Of a stretch of DNA of 64,000 bases, positions 1-8,763 are shown piece after piece. The DNA comes from Xenorhabdus poinarii G6 (lineage in GTDB: Bacteria; Pseudomonadota; Gammaproteobacteria; Enterobacterales; Enterobacteriaceae): the NCBI RefSeq assembly GCF_000968175.1, contig NZ_FO704551.1:1178001-1242000 (forward strand). The letters are read 5' to 3'. The stretch's first letter is position 1. Each line of letters opens with the position of its first letter. Under the pieces are notes generated by a model that saw nothing but the letters and a program-made list of their open reading frames with translations, searched no databases and was not told where the DNA came from. The position numbers and the translations under genes were made by a program.

Positions 1-311
1 GATTCACTGGCTTTAATGAGCCTGCTTAATTGTTCAGTGAGTTGCCAGCGGCTTTGACAAAGTATCTCTTTTTGTTTTGGTGTCCATCGCTTATTGACAA
101 TCGGTTCACCGGCAAGATTGATAACCGCATCAAATCTGTTGAGATTTTGCTGGATATTCAGGGTTGTCCAACATTCAACGCGATCAGAAAACAGAGAATA
201 GACCTTTTGTGGTGAACGACTCAAAATGGTGATGGAATGGGAAAGGGAGAGCAATTGGCAGACTAAACGATGGCCAATTAACCCTGTTCCTCCTGTGATG
301 AAGATATGCAT
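1..311 (-). CDS. yfcH: YfcH-like NAD(P)-dependent epimerase (SDR39U1/TIGR01777), N-terminal part
   Basis: Only the first ~103 residues lie in the window; the gene runs off the left edge. The reverse strand reads MHIFITGGTGLIGHRLV, with the nucleotide-binding glycine motif TGGTGLIG of extended short-chain dehydrogenases. About residue 65 comes INLAGEPI, then KRWTPKQK, both typical of the TIGR01777 epimerase family (YfcH in E. coli). The ATG at 311 is preferred because GGGGGA lies five bases upstream; an in-frame ATG two codons earlier (317) sits directly on that sequence and has no room for a ribosome binding site. The substrate of the family is not established. It lies downstream of yfcG on the same strand, as in other enterobacteria. 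Confidence 0.85.
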   Translation of the reverse strand, partial: MHIFITGGTGLIGHRLVCQLLSLSHSITILSRSPQKVYSLFSDRVECWTTLNIQQNLNRFDAVINLAGEPIVNKRWTPKQKEILCQSRWQLTEQLSRLIKASE

Positions 312-458
312 AGCCATCCCCCGTGAAATAGATAATCGTCGATTGACTATAACAAGAGATGGTTTCAGTAGCAGCGAGATATGCTGTTATCTGTTATCAG
401 CATCAAGTTTTGTGGTGAAAAATGTTGTCATTAACTGAATTTTTCACATCTGTCTTAA

Positions 459-1079
459 TTAGCCCTGTTTGTAGGCCGCTTTTGTCGCAGGACGCTGACC
501 AATGTTATCCAACCATTTTTCTACCGCAGGATAATCCGGCAAATGGATTTGTTGCTGTTCATGGCATTTTGCCCATGGATAGGTGGCGATATCGGCGATA
601 CTGTACTCATCCCCGCCGAGATACGCGGTTTTTTCCAGTTGGGTATTGAGCACCCGATATAACCGTTTGGATTCTTCCACATAGCGTTTCATGGCATAAG
701 GCACGACTTCGGGCGCGTAGAGATTGAAGTGATGGTTTTGACCAAGCATCGGACCAAAGCCAGCCACTTGCCAAAATAACCATTGCAACTGTTCAGTACG
801 TTCACGTAAATCTTTGCTTAATAGCTGGCCTGTTTTATTGGCCAGATACAGTAAAATAGCGCCTGATTCGAAGAGAGAAACAGCCTCTCCTCCGTCGGCA
901 GGTTGATGATCGACAATGGCCGGGATCTTGTTATTGGGTGAAATAGCCAGGAAATCAGGTTTGAACTGTTCTCCCGTGCTGATATTGATGGGATGGATCG
1001 TGTAAGGAAGCCCCGTCTCTTCGAGAAAGAGGGTTATTTTATAACCGTTTGGCGTTGGGGCATAGTATAGATCTATCAT
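459..1079 (-). CDS. yfcG: Glutathione S-transferase-like disulfide-bond reductase YfcG
   Basis: A 206-residue thioredoxin-fold/GST protein very close to E. coli YfcG, a Nu-class GST with glutathione-disulfide reductase activity and little classical transferase activity. The start MIDLYYAPTPNGYK carries the Thr and Asn next to the glutathione site of YfcG; SPNNKIPAIVD and LFESGAILLYL are the conserved N-domain motifs, and the helical C-domain starts around residue 90 (LQWLFWQVAGFGPMLGQNHHF). The start at 1079 is chosen because GGGAGG lies four bases upstream; the reading frame is open for seven more codons but would lose that site. It is divergent from yfcD, with about 230 bp between the two. 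Confidence 0.93.
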   Translation of the reverse strand: MIDLYYAPTPNGYKITLFLEETGLPYTIHPINISTGEQFKPDFLAISPNNKIPAIVDHQPADGGEAVSLFESGAILLYLANKTGQLLSKDLRERTEQLQWLFWQVAGFGPMLGQNHHFNLYAPEVVPYAMKRYVEESKRLYRVLNTQLEKTAYLGGDEYSIADIATYPWAKCHEQQQIHLPDYPAVEKWLDNIGQRPATKAAYKQG

Positions 1080-1311
1080 ATTACCTCCCATGATAATCAT
1101 TCATTGTCATTATTTGTTGTAATAACTCATTGAAAAATTTGGCCGCATTACATTAGCATTATTTGTCGGTAAAATGTGACGAATTTTTATATCAGTATGG
1201 ATGGACTTATTTTCGTCAATTATGGTAACACTGATTGGTTGTCAACCGCCTTCATTACCAGGGCATCACAGCAAAAACGGGCATGTAACTCATTGAGAAA
1301 AGGTTTTTAGG

Positions 1312-1836
1312 ATGATGCAAGAAAAATCAGCAAATAGGGAATGGATTGACATCGTCAATGAAGACAATCAAGTGATTGCGCAGTCAACTCGTCAGCAGAT
1401 GAGAGCGCAGAACTTAAGGCATCGTGCAACTTATATTGTCGTGCATGATGGTATGGGAAAAATTCTGGTTCAGCGTCGTACAGACACAAAAGACATTTAT
1501 CCAGGCAAATTGGATGCAACGGCGGGCGGCGTCGTGATGACAGGGGAAGTTTTACTGGATTCTGCTCGTCGGGAAGCCGAAGAGGAATTGGGGATTGCCG
1601 GTATTCCTTTTGCTGAGCATGGTCTTTTTTATTATGAAGAAGACCATTGCCGCATATGGGGCGGGTTGTTCAGTTGTGTGAGCCATGGTCCTTTTGCCTT
1701 GCAGGAAGAGGAAGTCAGCGCCGTTTATTGGCTAACGCCGGAAGAAATCACCGCTCGTTGTGATGAGTTTACTCAGGATTCGTTAAAAGCGTTATCCTTG
1801 TGGTTAGCACGTAATAAACAAACGGGACAGCCTTAA
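1312..1836 (+). CDS. yfcD: Nudix hydrolase YfcD
   Basis: A 174-residue Nudix family protein close to E. coli YfcD (about 180 residues). The Nudix box is complete: GGVV at about residue 72, followed by the REAEEELGI core with its metal-binding glutamates. [12 protein letters not shown] and ILVQRRT are typical of the subgroup that resembles isopentenyl-diphosphate isomerase. The physiological substrate in this subgroup is uncertain; nucleoside diphosphate-linked compounds are expected from the family. Two ATG codons follow one another at 1312 and 1315; AAAAGG ends eight bases before the first. The long hairpin at 1891-1969 lies just downstream and may end the transcript. Confidence 0.9.
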   Translation: MMQEKSANREWIDIVNEDNQVIAQSTRQQMRAQNLRHRATYIVVHDGMGKILVQRRTDTKDIYPGKLDATAGGVVMTGEVLLDSARREAEEELGIAGIPFAEHGLFYYEEDHCRIWGGLFSCVSHGPFALQEEEVSAVYWLTPEEITARCDEFTQDSLKALSLWLARNKQTGQP

Positions 1837-1890
1837 TCGATTGATGGGGTAGGATTCCCTAATTGATTATCCACTCTCCTATCTTTAGCG

Positions 1891-1969
1891 CTTAGCCTCT
1901 TATCTGTTGCATCAGATATCCCCGCCGGAAGGCCGCCGGGAATATCTGGTGCAACAGAGAGTGTAAGGC
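1891..1969. repeat. Long imperfect inverted repeat (hairpin)
   Basis: The arms CTGTTGCATCAGATATCC (from 1904) and GGAATATCTGGTGCAACAG (to 1957) pair almost throughout, with a GC-rich inner part CCGCCGG...CCGCCGG around a short AA centre. The pairing extends outward imperfectly (CTTAGCCTCT against AGAGTGTAAG). No run of T follows it, so it is not a textbook terminator. A REP-like or MITE-like dispersed element, or a Rho-independent barrier at the end of yfcD, are the main options. Confidence 0.6.
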
Positions 1970-2124
1970 ACAGGTTAAGGCTCGTATAAACGGTGTCTCT
2001 CTGAGAGAACAGATGTCGGCAGAAGCCGGGATTTGAGACTCATCTGCTTTGATTTTTCATCGTATTGTTGATGTCTAGAGTAGAAACGGCTAATTGTAAA
2101 CATATTTTTCGGATCATGAGTACT

Positions 2125-2146
2125 ATTCACAAGCATATTTGTGAAT
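2125..2146. promoter_or_regulatory. Perfect 8-bp palindrome with 6-bp spacer upstream of astC
   Basis: ATTCACAA-gcatat-TTGTGAAT is a perfect inverted repeat about 355 bp before astC. Its symmetry and length suit a dimeric regulator. The half sites point the opposite way from a CRP site (TGTGA-N6-TCACA), so CRP is not implied. No regulator can be named from the sequence. Confidence 0.35.
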
Positions 2147-2417
2147 AATTATTAAACGACAATAACTCATTTCGGTTAATTTCTATTACATACCTCGTTT
2201 TGTTTATTTTTTTATGCATGAATGGTGCATAAATTGAAAATAAGTGCATTTTTTAAATTGTGAAAAACATCATAAAGTAAATTTATTGTGATTTTATTGT
2301 ATTGACTTTGTTAAAGCTCAAGGGGATTATGAGGTTAATTACTAATCAAAATGGATGAAGAAAATCGGATAGGTATGTCATTGACAATATCTCTAAATAA
2401 GGCATTGATTATTTAAA

Positions 2418-2433
2418 TGGCGCTATTCATGCA
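2418..2433 (+). promoter_or_regulatory. Candidate sigma-54 promoter of the ast operon
   Basis: TGGCGCTATTCATGCA keeps the invariant GG and GC at exactly the -24/-12 spacing (12 bases from G to G), with one mismatch in each block against TGGCAC-N5-TTGCA. It lies about 70 bp before astC. In E. coli, astC is transcribed by sigma-54 RNA polymerase with NtrC under nitrogen limitation, so the position fits. A TGGTGCA half site of the NtrC type is present at 2223-2229, but its partner half is poor. Confidence 0.45.
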
Positions 2434-2500
2434 AAATTAAATTCAATAATATATCAATTTACTTTTATTTTTTCGTTTTAATGAATTTAAGGAAAAACAA

Positions 2501-3712
2501 ATGTCGAACACTATTCAACGCAATTGGTTTGATCAGTATATGGTGCCTTGCTTTTCACCAGCAAATTTTATCCCGGTTGTCGCTAAAGGTTCACGTGTCT
2601 GGGATCAGGATAGTAAAGAATATATTGATTTTGCGGGTGGAATTGCTGTTAATGCATTAGGTCATGCCAATGATGAATTAAAGAATGTGTTAAATTTTCA
2701 AATGGAAAACCTCTGGCATATTGGTAATGGCTATACAAATGAACCGGTTTTAAAATTAGCTAAATCGCTGGTTGAAAATACATTTGCTGATAAGGTTTTT
2801 TTCTGTAATTCCGGTGCGGAAGCAAATGAGGCCGCATTGAAAATTGCCAGAAAATATGCCCTCGATAAATATGGCAATCATAAGAACGAAATTATCTCGT
2901 TTGAGAATTCTTTTCACGGTAGAACATTATTTACTGTGACGGTGGGCGGGCAACCGAAATATTCCCAGGACTTTGCTCCCTTGCCGCAACAAGTAACTCA
3001 CTTGCCCTTCAACGATATCGATGCGATTAAGGCTCATATATCAGAAAAAACCTGCGCTGTCATCGTTGAGCCGGTCATTGGCGAGGGTGGCGTGATCCCT
3101 GCTGACCCCGCATTTTTGCAAGCGCTGCGGGCGTTATGTGATCAGCATCAGGCACTACTGATTTTTGATGAAATTCAGACGGGGATGGGGCGGACCGGGT
3201 ATCTGTATGCCTACGAAGAAACGGGGATCGAACCCGATATTTTGACCAGTGCTAAAGGGCTTGGCGGCGGCTTCCCGATTGGTGCCATGCTGGTTAAGCA
3301 GGCGATAGCCGAGGTTTTCCAGCCGGGAACGCATGGGTCAACGTTTGGCGGAAATCCACTGGCGGCGGCTGTTGCCGGTAAAGTGATCGAACTGGTGAAT
3401 CAGCCAGCGTTTCTGGCGGGAGTGAAAGAACGTCATCATGAATTTATGAGACGGATGTCCGAGTTGAATCAACGTTATCAGGTATTCAGTGAATTGCGGG
3501 GAAAAGGGTTATTGCTGGGGGCTGAATTAGAGAAAAAATATCAGGGAAAAGCGAAAACGCTGGCCAATTTTGCGGCGGAAGAGGGATTGATTGCCTTGAT
3601 CGCCGGTCCCAATGTGTTACGTTTTGCGCCCGCATTAAATATCGAGCCGCAGGATATCAACGACGGTTTCCTTCGCCTTGAAAACGCCCTCAAGCGATTT
3701 GTCCAGGAATAA
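2501..3712 (+). CDS. astC: Succinylornithine transaminase AstC
   Basis: A 403-residue class-III PLP aminotransferase that converts N2-succinylornithine and 2-oxoglutarate to succinylglutamate semialdehyde and glutamate, the third step of the AST arginine pathway. The family signatures are all present: [18 protein letters not shown] (phosphate binding), [20 protein letters not shown] with the cofactor aspartate, and [13 protein letters not shown] with the Schiff-base lysine near residue 251. It could also act as an acetylornithine transaminase (ArgD), since the two are close paralogs; leading an astCADBE cluster makes AstC the better call. AAGGA lies a few bases before the ATG. A sigma-54-like promoter is found upstream. 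Confidence 0.95.
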   Translation: MSNTIQRNWFDQYMVPCFSPANFIPVVAKGSRVWDQDSKEYIDFAGGIAVNALGHANDELKNVLNFQMENLWHIGNGYTNEPVLKLAKSLVENTFADKVFFCNSGAEANEAALKIARKYALDKYGNHKNEIISFENSFHGRTLFTVTVGGQPKYSQDFAPLPQQVTHLPFNDIDAIKAHISEKTCAVIVEPVIGEGGVIPADPAFLQALRALCDQHQALLIFDEIQTGMGRTGYLYAYEETGIEPDILTSAKGLGGGFPIGAMLVKQAIAEVFQPGTHGSTFGGNPLAAAVAGKVIELVNQPAFLAGVKERHHEFMRRMSELNQRYQVFSELRGKGLLLGAELEKKYQGKAKTLANFAAEEGLIALIAGPNVLRFAPALNIEPQDINDGFLRLENALKRFVQE

Positions 3713-3736
3713 TCAAGCCAGTTTGAGGTGACTATC

Positions 3737-4768
3737 ATGATGCTATTTAGATCCGTTCAATATGAAGATTTAGGGGATATCCTCAGTCTTTCGTCCCGTG
3801 CTGGTGTTGGCCTGACCACATTACCCAACAATCAGGAATATCTGGCAGCACGGATTTCACGCAGCATTGATTCATTCAACGATGTCAGAGGACGAGCACA
3901 ACAAGGATTTTTATTTACCCTGGAAGACACGGAAGAGCATCGTGTGGTTGGCGTCAGTGCGCTGGAATTGGCTGTTGGGCTGGAGGAACCCTTTTACAAT
4001 TTCCGCGTACTGAAATCAGTGAGAGCCTCCCGCGAATTGGGCGTTTACAACACATTTGAAACGTTGATTGTCGGGCAGGATTATACCGGATGCAGTGAAT
4101 TGTGTACGTTGTTCCTTAGCCCTGATTATCAGGGGGGAGGAAATGGTGTGTTTCTTTCCCGAAGCCGGTTTATGTTTATCTCGGCATTCCGGCATCTGTT
4201 CCCAAAAACGATTTTCGCCGAAATGCGTGGGATTGTGAACAAACAGGGTGAATCCCCGTTTTGGAATGCGCTGGGACAACATTTTTTCAATGTTTCTTTT
4301 GAAAAAGCCGATTATTTAACCGGCATTGGCACCAAAAATTTTATTGCAGAACTGATGCCAACTTACCCGATCTATGTCCCTCTATTACCAGAAAATGCAC
4401 GTCAGGTTATCGGCCAGGTGCATGAAGATACCGTACCTGCCCGCCTGATTTTAGAAAAAGAGGGGTTCGCGTATCACGATGCGGTCGATATTTTTGATGC
4501 CGGCGCCATCCTGGATGTGGAAATTGACCATGTCCGTACGGTTAAAGCCAGCCGGCTTGTCCATGCCAAAAAAATGGCAGATCTTCAGCGACCGAAGAGT
4601 GGCACACCTTATATTGTTGCAAATCTGAATTTTCGGGAGTTCAGAGCCTTACTCCTGAATGTCTCCCATTGTGTGGAGGGGGATGAGCTGTATCTTACCT
4701 GCGCAGAGCTGGACGCGCTTCATGTGCAGGATGGCGATCCAGTCCGCTTTGTTCCCCTTTTCTCTTAA
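3737..4768 (+). CDS. astA: Arginine N-succinyltransferase AstA
   Basis: A 343-residue enzyme of the GNAT-like arginine/ornithine succinyltransferase family, the first step of the pathway (arginine + succinyl-CoA). Conserved blocks are GLTTLPNN near the start, [56 protein letters not shown] and [19 protein letters not shown]. The length matches E. coli AstA (344). GAGGTG lies six bases before the ATG at 3737, which is therefore preferred over the GTG nine bases earlier and the ATG directly after. It follows astC by 24 bp and precedes astD by about 60 bp that consist of 16-bp repeats. Confidence 0.95.
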   Translation: MMLFRSVQYEDLGDILSLSSRAGVGLTTLPNNQEYLAARISRSIDSFNDVRGRAQQGFLFTLEDTEEHRVVGVSALELAVGLEEPFYNFRVLKSVRASRELGVYNTFETLIVGQDYTGCSELCTLFLSPDYQGGGNGVFLSRSRFMFISAFRHLFPKTIFAEMRGIVNKQGESPFWNALGQHFFNVSFEKADYLTGIGTKNFIAELMPTYPIYVPLLPENARQVIGQVHEDTVPARLILEKEGFAYHDAVDIFDAGAILDVEIDHVRTVKASRLVHAKKMADLQRPKSGTPYIVANLNFREFRALLLNVSHCVEGDELYLTCAELDALHVQDGDPVRFVPLFS

Positions 4769-4770
4769 GT

Positions 4771-4834
4771 GTTTTCACCATGAAATGTTTTCACCATGAA
4801 ATATCTTCACCATTAAGGGTTTTCATCATGAATC
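4771..4834. repeat. Four imperfect 16-bp tandem repeats covering the astD start
   Basis: Units are 4771-4786 and 4787-4802 (both GTTTTCACCATGAAAT), 4803-4818 (ATCTTCACCATTAAGG) and 4819-4834 (GTTTTCATCATGAATC). The last unit contains the astD ATG, and the third supplies its AAGGG ribosome binding site. Because three units equal 48 bp, the ATG of unit 1 (4780) is in frame with astD; the ATG of unit 2 is not. Confidence 0.85.
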
Positions 4835-6306
4835 ATCAAGCAAATTATATTGGCGGTGAATGGACGGCAGGGCAAGGATTGACTGTCACCAAATATGCCC
4901 CTGTTGATCAACAGGTGCTATGGCAGGCAAATAGTGCATCAGCCAGTCAGGTGGACGAAGCTTGTCAGTCGGCTCGTCAGGCATTTCCAGCGTGGTCTGG
5001 ACTGGCAGTTGAAAAACGTATTGCGATTATTCAAACCTTTGCTGAGCGATTAAAACAGGAACAAGAAAATATCGCGCGGGTGATCAGTGAAGAGACCAGT
5101 AAGCCGCTGTGGGAAACACGGACAGAAGTCCAGGCCATGATGGGTAAAATCGCCATTTCCATTGAAGCATGGGAACAGCGAACCGGGTATGCCGAAATGG
5201 CGATGCCTGATGGTAAGGCAATATTGCAGCACCGCCCTCATGGTGTCCTGGCTATTTTCGGCCCTTATAATTTTCCGGGGCATTTACCCAATGGGCACAT
5301 TGTTCCTGCATTGATTGCTGGCAATACCTTGGTATTTAAGCCCAGTGAATTGACCCCGAAAACAGCCGAAAAAACCGTTGAGTTATGGATTGATGCCGGG
5401 TTGCCGTCAGGGGTTCTGAATCTGGTTCAAGGCGGTAAGGAGACGGGGGCTGCCCTGCTGGATAACCGTGACATTGATGGTGTGCTGTTTACCGGTAGTG
5501 CGGCAACCGGCTTTCATTTCCATCGTGTACTGGCCGGCCAGCCAGAAAAAATGCTGGCGTTGGAAATGGGGGGAAACAACGCCCTGATTGTGGATGATTA
5601 TGATGATATTGAGGCGGCCGTTTATACCATTATCCAATCTGCTTTTATCTCCGCAGGACAGCGTTGTACCTGCGCTCGCCGATTGCTGGTGAAGCATGGG
5701 GAGAAGGGCGATGCGATCATTCAACGGTTGTTGGCTGTCGCCGGTCAGATTATCCCTGCCCGTTGGGATGCGGAACCACAGCCGTTTATCGGTGGTGTCA
5801 TTTCTCTGGCGGCGGCGGAAAATTTGCTGGCAGCTCAGTCTAACTTACTGGCTCTAGGCGGCATGGCTTTACTCACGTTAACGCAACCCGATCCACAGTC
5901 CACGTTGATGACACCCGGCATCATTGATATGACCCAGGTCAGCAACATTCCTGATGAAGAATATTTTGGCCCTTTGCTGACGATAAGACGTTATGCCACG
6001 TTCGATGACGCGATTGCCATGGCGAATGACACCCGGTTTGGGCTGGCGTGTGGATTAATCTCGCCTGATAGCGCCCTATTCCAGCAATTATTGCAGCAAG
6101 CCAGGGCGGGGATTGTCAACTGGAATAAGCCATTGACGGGGGCATCCAGCAAAGCCCCATTTGGTGGAATTGGCGCTTCGGGCAATCATCGTCCCAGTGC
6201 TTATTATGCCGCAGATTATTGTGCCTGGCCGATGGCATCTCTGACAGCGGATAATCTGAGCCTGCCAGAAACATTGACGCCGGGGCTGAATTTCTTCCGA
6301 TCTTAA
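4828..6306 (+). CDS. astD: Succinylglutamate-semialdehyde dehydrogenase AstD
   Basis: A 492-residue NAD-dependent aldehyde dehydrogenase, exactly the length of E. coli AstD, oxidising succinylglutamate semialdehyde to succinylglutamate (step four). Signatures: [14 protein letters not shown] (cofactor/oxyanion region), FTGSAATG (Rossmann loop), LALEMGGNN with the general-base glutamate, and [10 protein letters not shown] with the catalytic cysteine near residue 280. The C-terminus [20 protein letters not shown] is typical of AstD. The ATG at 4828 has AAGGG about eight bases upstream and gives the family length. An in-frame ATG 48 bp earlier arises from the tandem repeats and would add 16 residues with no homology. 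Confidence 0.95.
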   Translation: MNHQANYIGGEWTAGQGLTVTKYAPVDQQVLWQANSASASQVDEACQSARQAFPAWSGLAVEKRIAIIQTFAERLKQEQENIARVISEETSKPLWETRTEVQAMMGKIAISIEAWEQRTGYAEMAMPDGKAILQHRPHGVLAIFGPYNFPGHLPNGHIVPALIAGNTLVFKPSELTPKTAEKTVELWIDAGLPSGVLNLVQGGKETGAALLDNRDIDGVLFTGSAATGFHFHRVLAGQPEKMLALEMGGNNALIVDDYDDIEAAVYTIIQSAFISAGQRCTCARRLLVKHGEKGDAIIQRLLAVAGQIIPARWDAEPQPFIGGVISLAAAENLLAAQSNLLALGGMALLTLTQPDPQSTLMTPGIIDMTQVSNIPDEEYFGPLLTIRRYATFDDAIAMANDTRFGLACGLISPDSALFQQLLQQARAGIVNWNKPLTGASSKAPFGGIGASGNHRPSAYYAADYCAWPMASLTADNLSLPETLTPGLNFFRS

Positions 6307-6356
6307 TTTCTTTTAATCGTAATTTATGACTAATAAACAGGGTATCAGGAGTGATT

Positions 6357-7700
6357 ATGTCGGGAATTGAAGCAAATTTTGATGGACTGGTGGGCATGAC
6401 TCACCATTATGCCGGGCTGTCCGTGGGTAATAAGGCGTCTATGATTCATCAGGGGCAAGAATCCAATCCCCGTAAAGCCGCTCTCCAGGGATTGATGAAA
6501 ATGAAGGCATTGTCAGAGATGGGATTGGTGCAGGGTGTACTTCCTCCTCAGCCGCGTCCTGATCTCCCGGTATTGCGCCAGATAGGATTTACGGGCAGTG
6601 ACGCACAGATACTCAAGCAAGCAGCACAATATTCCCCACTCTTGCTGTCTAAACTCAGTTCAGCTTCTGCCATGTGGACGGCAAATGCGGCAACGGTTTC
6701 GCCATCAGCAGATAGCGCGGATCGGCGTGTTCATTTTACGGTGGCAAACTTAAACCGGAAGTTGCATCGCTCACTGGAAAGCACGACAACGTCACGCACT
6801 CTGAAAGCGGTTTTTCCTGATCAAAAGTATTTTGTTCACCATGATCCTTTACCACAACACGCAGATTGGGGGGATGAAGGCGCCGCAAACCATAACCGTT
6901 TTTGTGGTGAATATGGCGAGGCGGGTGTACAGCTATTTGTCTATGGGCGTACAGCCTTACAGGAAGGGGTTACACCTGAGCGCTATCCTGCCCGACAAAC
7001 ACTGGAGGCAAGTCAGGCTATTGCCCGCCTGCATCAGCTTGACGAGGCCAGAACCGTCTTTGCTCAACAAAATCCCGTTGCCATTGATGGCGGTGTTTTT
7101 CATAACGATGTTATCGCTGTCAGCAATCGCAATGTGTTTTTCTATCACCAGCAGGCTTTCTTAAATCAGCCGTCAGTCTTGCATGAGTTAAGGGAAAAAA
7201 TGGCCCGGCTTGGACACACTCTGACGGCAATTGAAGTTCCGGCTGAACAGGTCAGTATGCAGGATGTGGTCAGATCTTACCTGTTTAACAGCCAGTTACT
7301 GAGCCAGCCGGACGGCAAAATGATGTTGGTGTTGCCGGAAGAATGCCGTCAAAATCCCAATGTCTCGACCTACTTACAAGCATTGATTACACACGAGAAT
7401 TCCCCCATCAATAAGCTCCACTTTTTTGACTTGCGGGAAAGTATGCGTAACGGCGGTGGGCCGGCCTGCTTACGGCTTCGGGTTGTTTTGAGTGAGCCAG
7501 AGCTGGCGGCGGTAAACCCGGCTACCCTGATGACCCCCACACTGTACCAACGTCTGACAGCATGGGTAGAGCGCCATTATCGGGATTCTTTGTATGCGGC
7601 TGATTTGGCTGATCCACAATTATTACACGAAGTCTATGCGGCCCTGGATGAGCTGACGCAGATCCTCAGGCTGGGTTCGATATACGAATTTCAACGCTAA
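6357..7700 (+). CDS. astB: N-succinylarginine dihydrolase AstB
   Basis: A 447-residue enzyme of the amidinotransferase fold, identical in length to E. coli AstB. It hydrolyses N2-succinylarginine to succinylornithine, two ammonia and CO2 (step two). The catalytic residues known for E. coli AstB can be placed: Glu in [10 protein letters not shown], His in [10 protein letters not shown], and the nucleophilic Cys in [12 protein letters not shown] near the C-terminus. [16 protein letters not shown] at the start is the family hallmark. The ATG at 6357 follows AGGAG by six bases; the GTG at 6351 overlaps that site. It ends 12 bp before astE. Confidence 0.95.
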   Translation: MSGIEANFDGLVGMTHHYAGLSVGNKASMIHQGQESNPRKAALQGLMKMKALSEMGLVQGVLPPQPRPDLPVLRQIGFTGSDAQILKQAAQYSPLLLSKLSSASAMWTANAATVSPSADSADRRVHFTVANLNRKLHRSLESTTTSRTLKAVFPDQKYFVHHDPLPQHADWGDEGAANHNRFCGEYGEAGVQLFVYGRTALQEGVTPERYPARQTLEASQAIARLHQLDEARTVFAQQNPVAIDGGVFHNDVIAVSNRNVFFYHQQAFLNQPSVLHELREKMARLGHTLTAIEVPAEQVSMQDVVRSYLFNSQLLSQPDGKMMLVLPEECRQNPNVSTYLQALITHENSPINKLHFFDLRESMRNGGGPACLRLRVVLSEPELAAVNPATLMTPTLYQRLTAWVERHYRDSLYAADLADPQLLHEVYAALDELTQILRLGSIYEFQR

Positions 7701-7712
7701 GCGGGAGGGAAA

Positions 7713-8729
7713 ATGGATTTGTTGACTTTATTACTCGAAAACAACCTTGAACATAACGTCTGTTTTCCGCCAACAATCAAAGCATCATGGTTGACGGAAG
7801 GTGTGTTACAGCTATTACCCGAAAAATCATCACTACAACAATCATCACTACTATCGTCTTCGCAAGAGCAAGCCGCCGACACACTGATTATCTCAGCCGG
7901 AATTCATGGTAATGAAACGGCACCGGTGGAAATTCTTCTCCAGCTACTGTCACAGTTGGCGCAGGGACACTTGCCATTGCAGCATAATCTTTTAGTGATA
8001 TTCGGCAATCTACCGGCTCTGCGTGAAGGGCGACGATATCTTGATCATGATCTCAACCGTTTGTTTGGCGGTCGTTATCAACATTTTCCTGCAGGAAATG
8101 AAACACATCGTGCGATGGAACTGGCGTCTGTTGTCCGACAGTTTTTTAATGAACCCGTGGTTATGGCATCAACCAAACGCAGACACCTTGATCTTCACAC
8201 GGCCATTCGGGGTTCCTGCCATGAGCAATTTGCGCTGTTGCCATACCAGCAGCGTGAATATGCGGCTGATTTTTTACAATGGCTGGAAGATAGCGATATT
8301 GATGCGCTGGTATTTCATAACACCGCCGGCGGGACATTCAGTCATTTTACCAGCGAACATTTCAATACAGACAGTTGTACATTGGAAATCGGTCAGGCGC
8401 TGCCTTTTGGACAAAACGAACTTGCAAGATTCACGAATATGACCGTCGCCTTGCGGGATTTAATTGCTGGTGTGTTTGCTATCAAACGAACAAAACCCAC
8501 ATGTGAACGCTATCGTGTGGTTGATGCCATTACTAAACAACACGACAGTTTTCGGCTCAATATCCCGGAAGAGACAAAAAATTTCACTGAATTGCCGGAG
8601 TGCTTTGAAATCGCACGCCAGCAAAATCAATCCGTAAAAATCACGTCACCTGCAAACGTTATCTTGTTTCCTAATGCCCGGGTGGCTATTGGGCTACGAG
8701 CAGGTTTGTTGTTGGCGAAATTCCCGTAA
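7713..8729 (+). CDS. astE: Succinylglutamate desuccinylase AstE
   Basis: A 338-residue zinc carboxypeptidase-like protein (M14 AstE/AspA family) that releases glutamate and succinate, the last step of the AST pathway. ISAGIHGNETAPVE holds the zinc-binding His and Glu; HLDLHTAIRG supplies the second zinc His; LEIGQALPFGQN carries the catalytic glutamate. GGGAGGG stands three bases before the ATG. It is about 16 residues longer than E. coli AstE (322), mainly from a Ser/Gln-rich insertion at residues 37-54 that is encoded by a short in-frame DNA repeat (AATCATCACTAC twice, near 7827-7855). The insertion precedes the zinc motif and probably forms a surface loop. Confidence 0.94.
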   Translation: MDLLTLLLENNLEHNVCFPPTIKASWLTEGVLQLLPEKSSLQQSSLLSSSQEQAADTLIISAGIHGNETAPVEILLQLLSQLAQGHLPLQHNLLVIFGNLPALREGRRYLDHDLNRLFGGRYQHFPAGNETHRAMELASVVRQFFNEPVVMASTKRRHLDLHTAIRGSCHEQFALLPYQQREYAADFLQWLEDSDIDALVFHNTAGGTFSHFTSEHFNTDSCTLEIGQALPFGQNELARFTNMTVALRDLIAGVFAIKRTKPTCERYRVVDAITKQHDSFRLNIPEETKNFTELPECFEIARQQNQSVKITSPANVILFPNARVAIGLRAGLLLAKFP

Positions 8730-8763
8730 TCCATTCATAAAAAGCAAGCCGTAGAGGTGATTG

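Larger units (their letters stand above)
1837..2500. other. Intergenic region between yfcD and astC
   Basis: No convincing gene is seen in these 664 bases. The left third is GC-richer and holds a long imperfect inverted repeat (1891-1969). From about 2080 the sequence is very AT-rich and probably forms the astC control region, with a 22-bp palindrome (2125-2146), an NtrC-like half site TGGTGCA at 2223-2229 and a sigma-54-like promoter (2418-2433). GTCTCTCTGAGAGAAC near 2013-2028 contains a small palindrome of unknown meaning. Confidence 0.6.

Noticed and set aside
2125..2146. CRP site upstream of astC
   Set aside because: The half sites are inverted relative to TGTGA-N6-TCACA, so it was kept only as an unassigned palindrome.
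2214..2229. Full NtrC site TGCA...TGGTGCA
   Set aside because: Only one half is good and the spacing is two bases too short for the 17-bp consensus; it is mentioned as a half site only.
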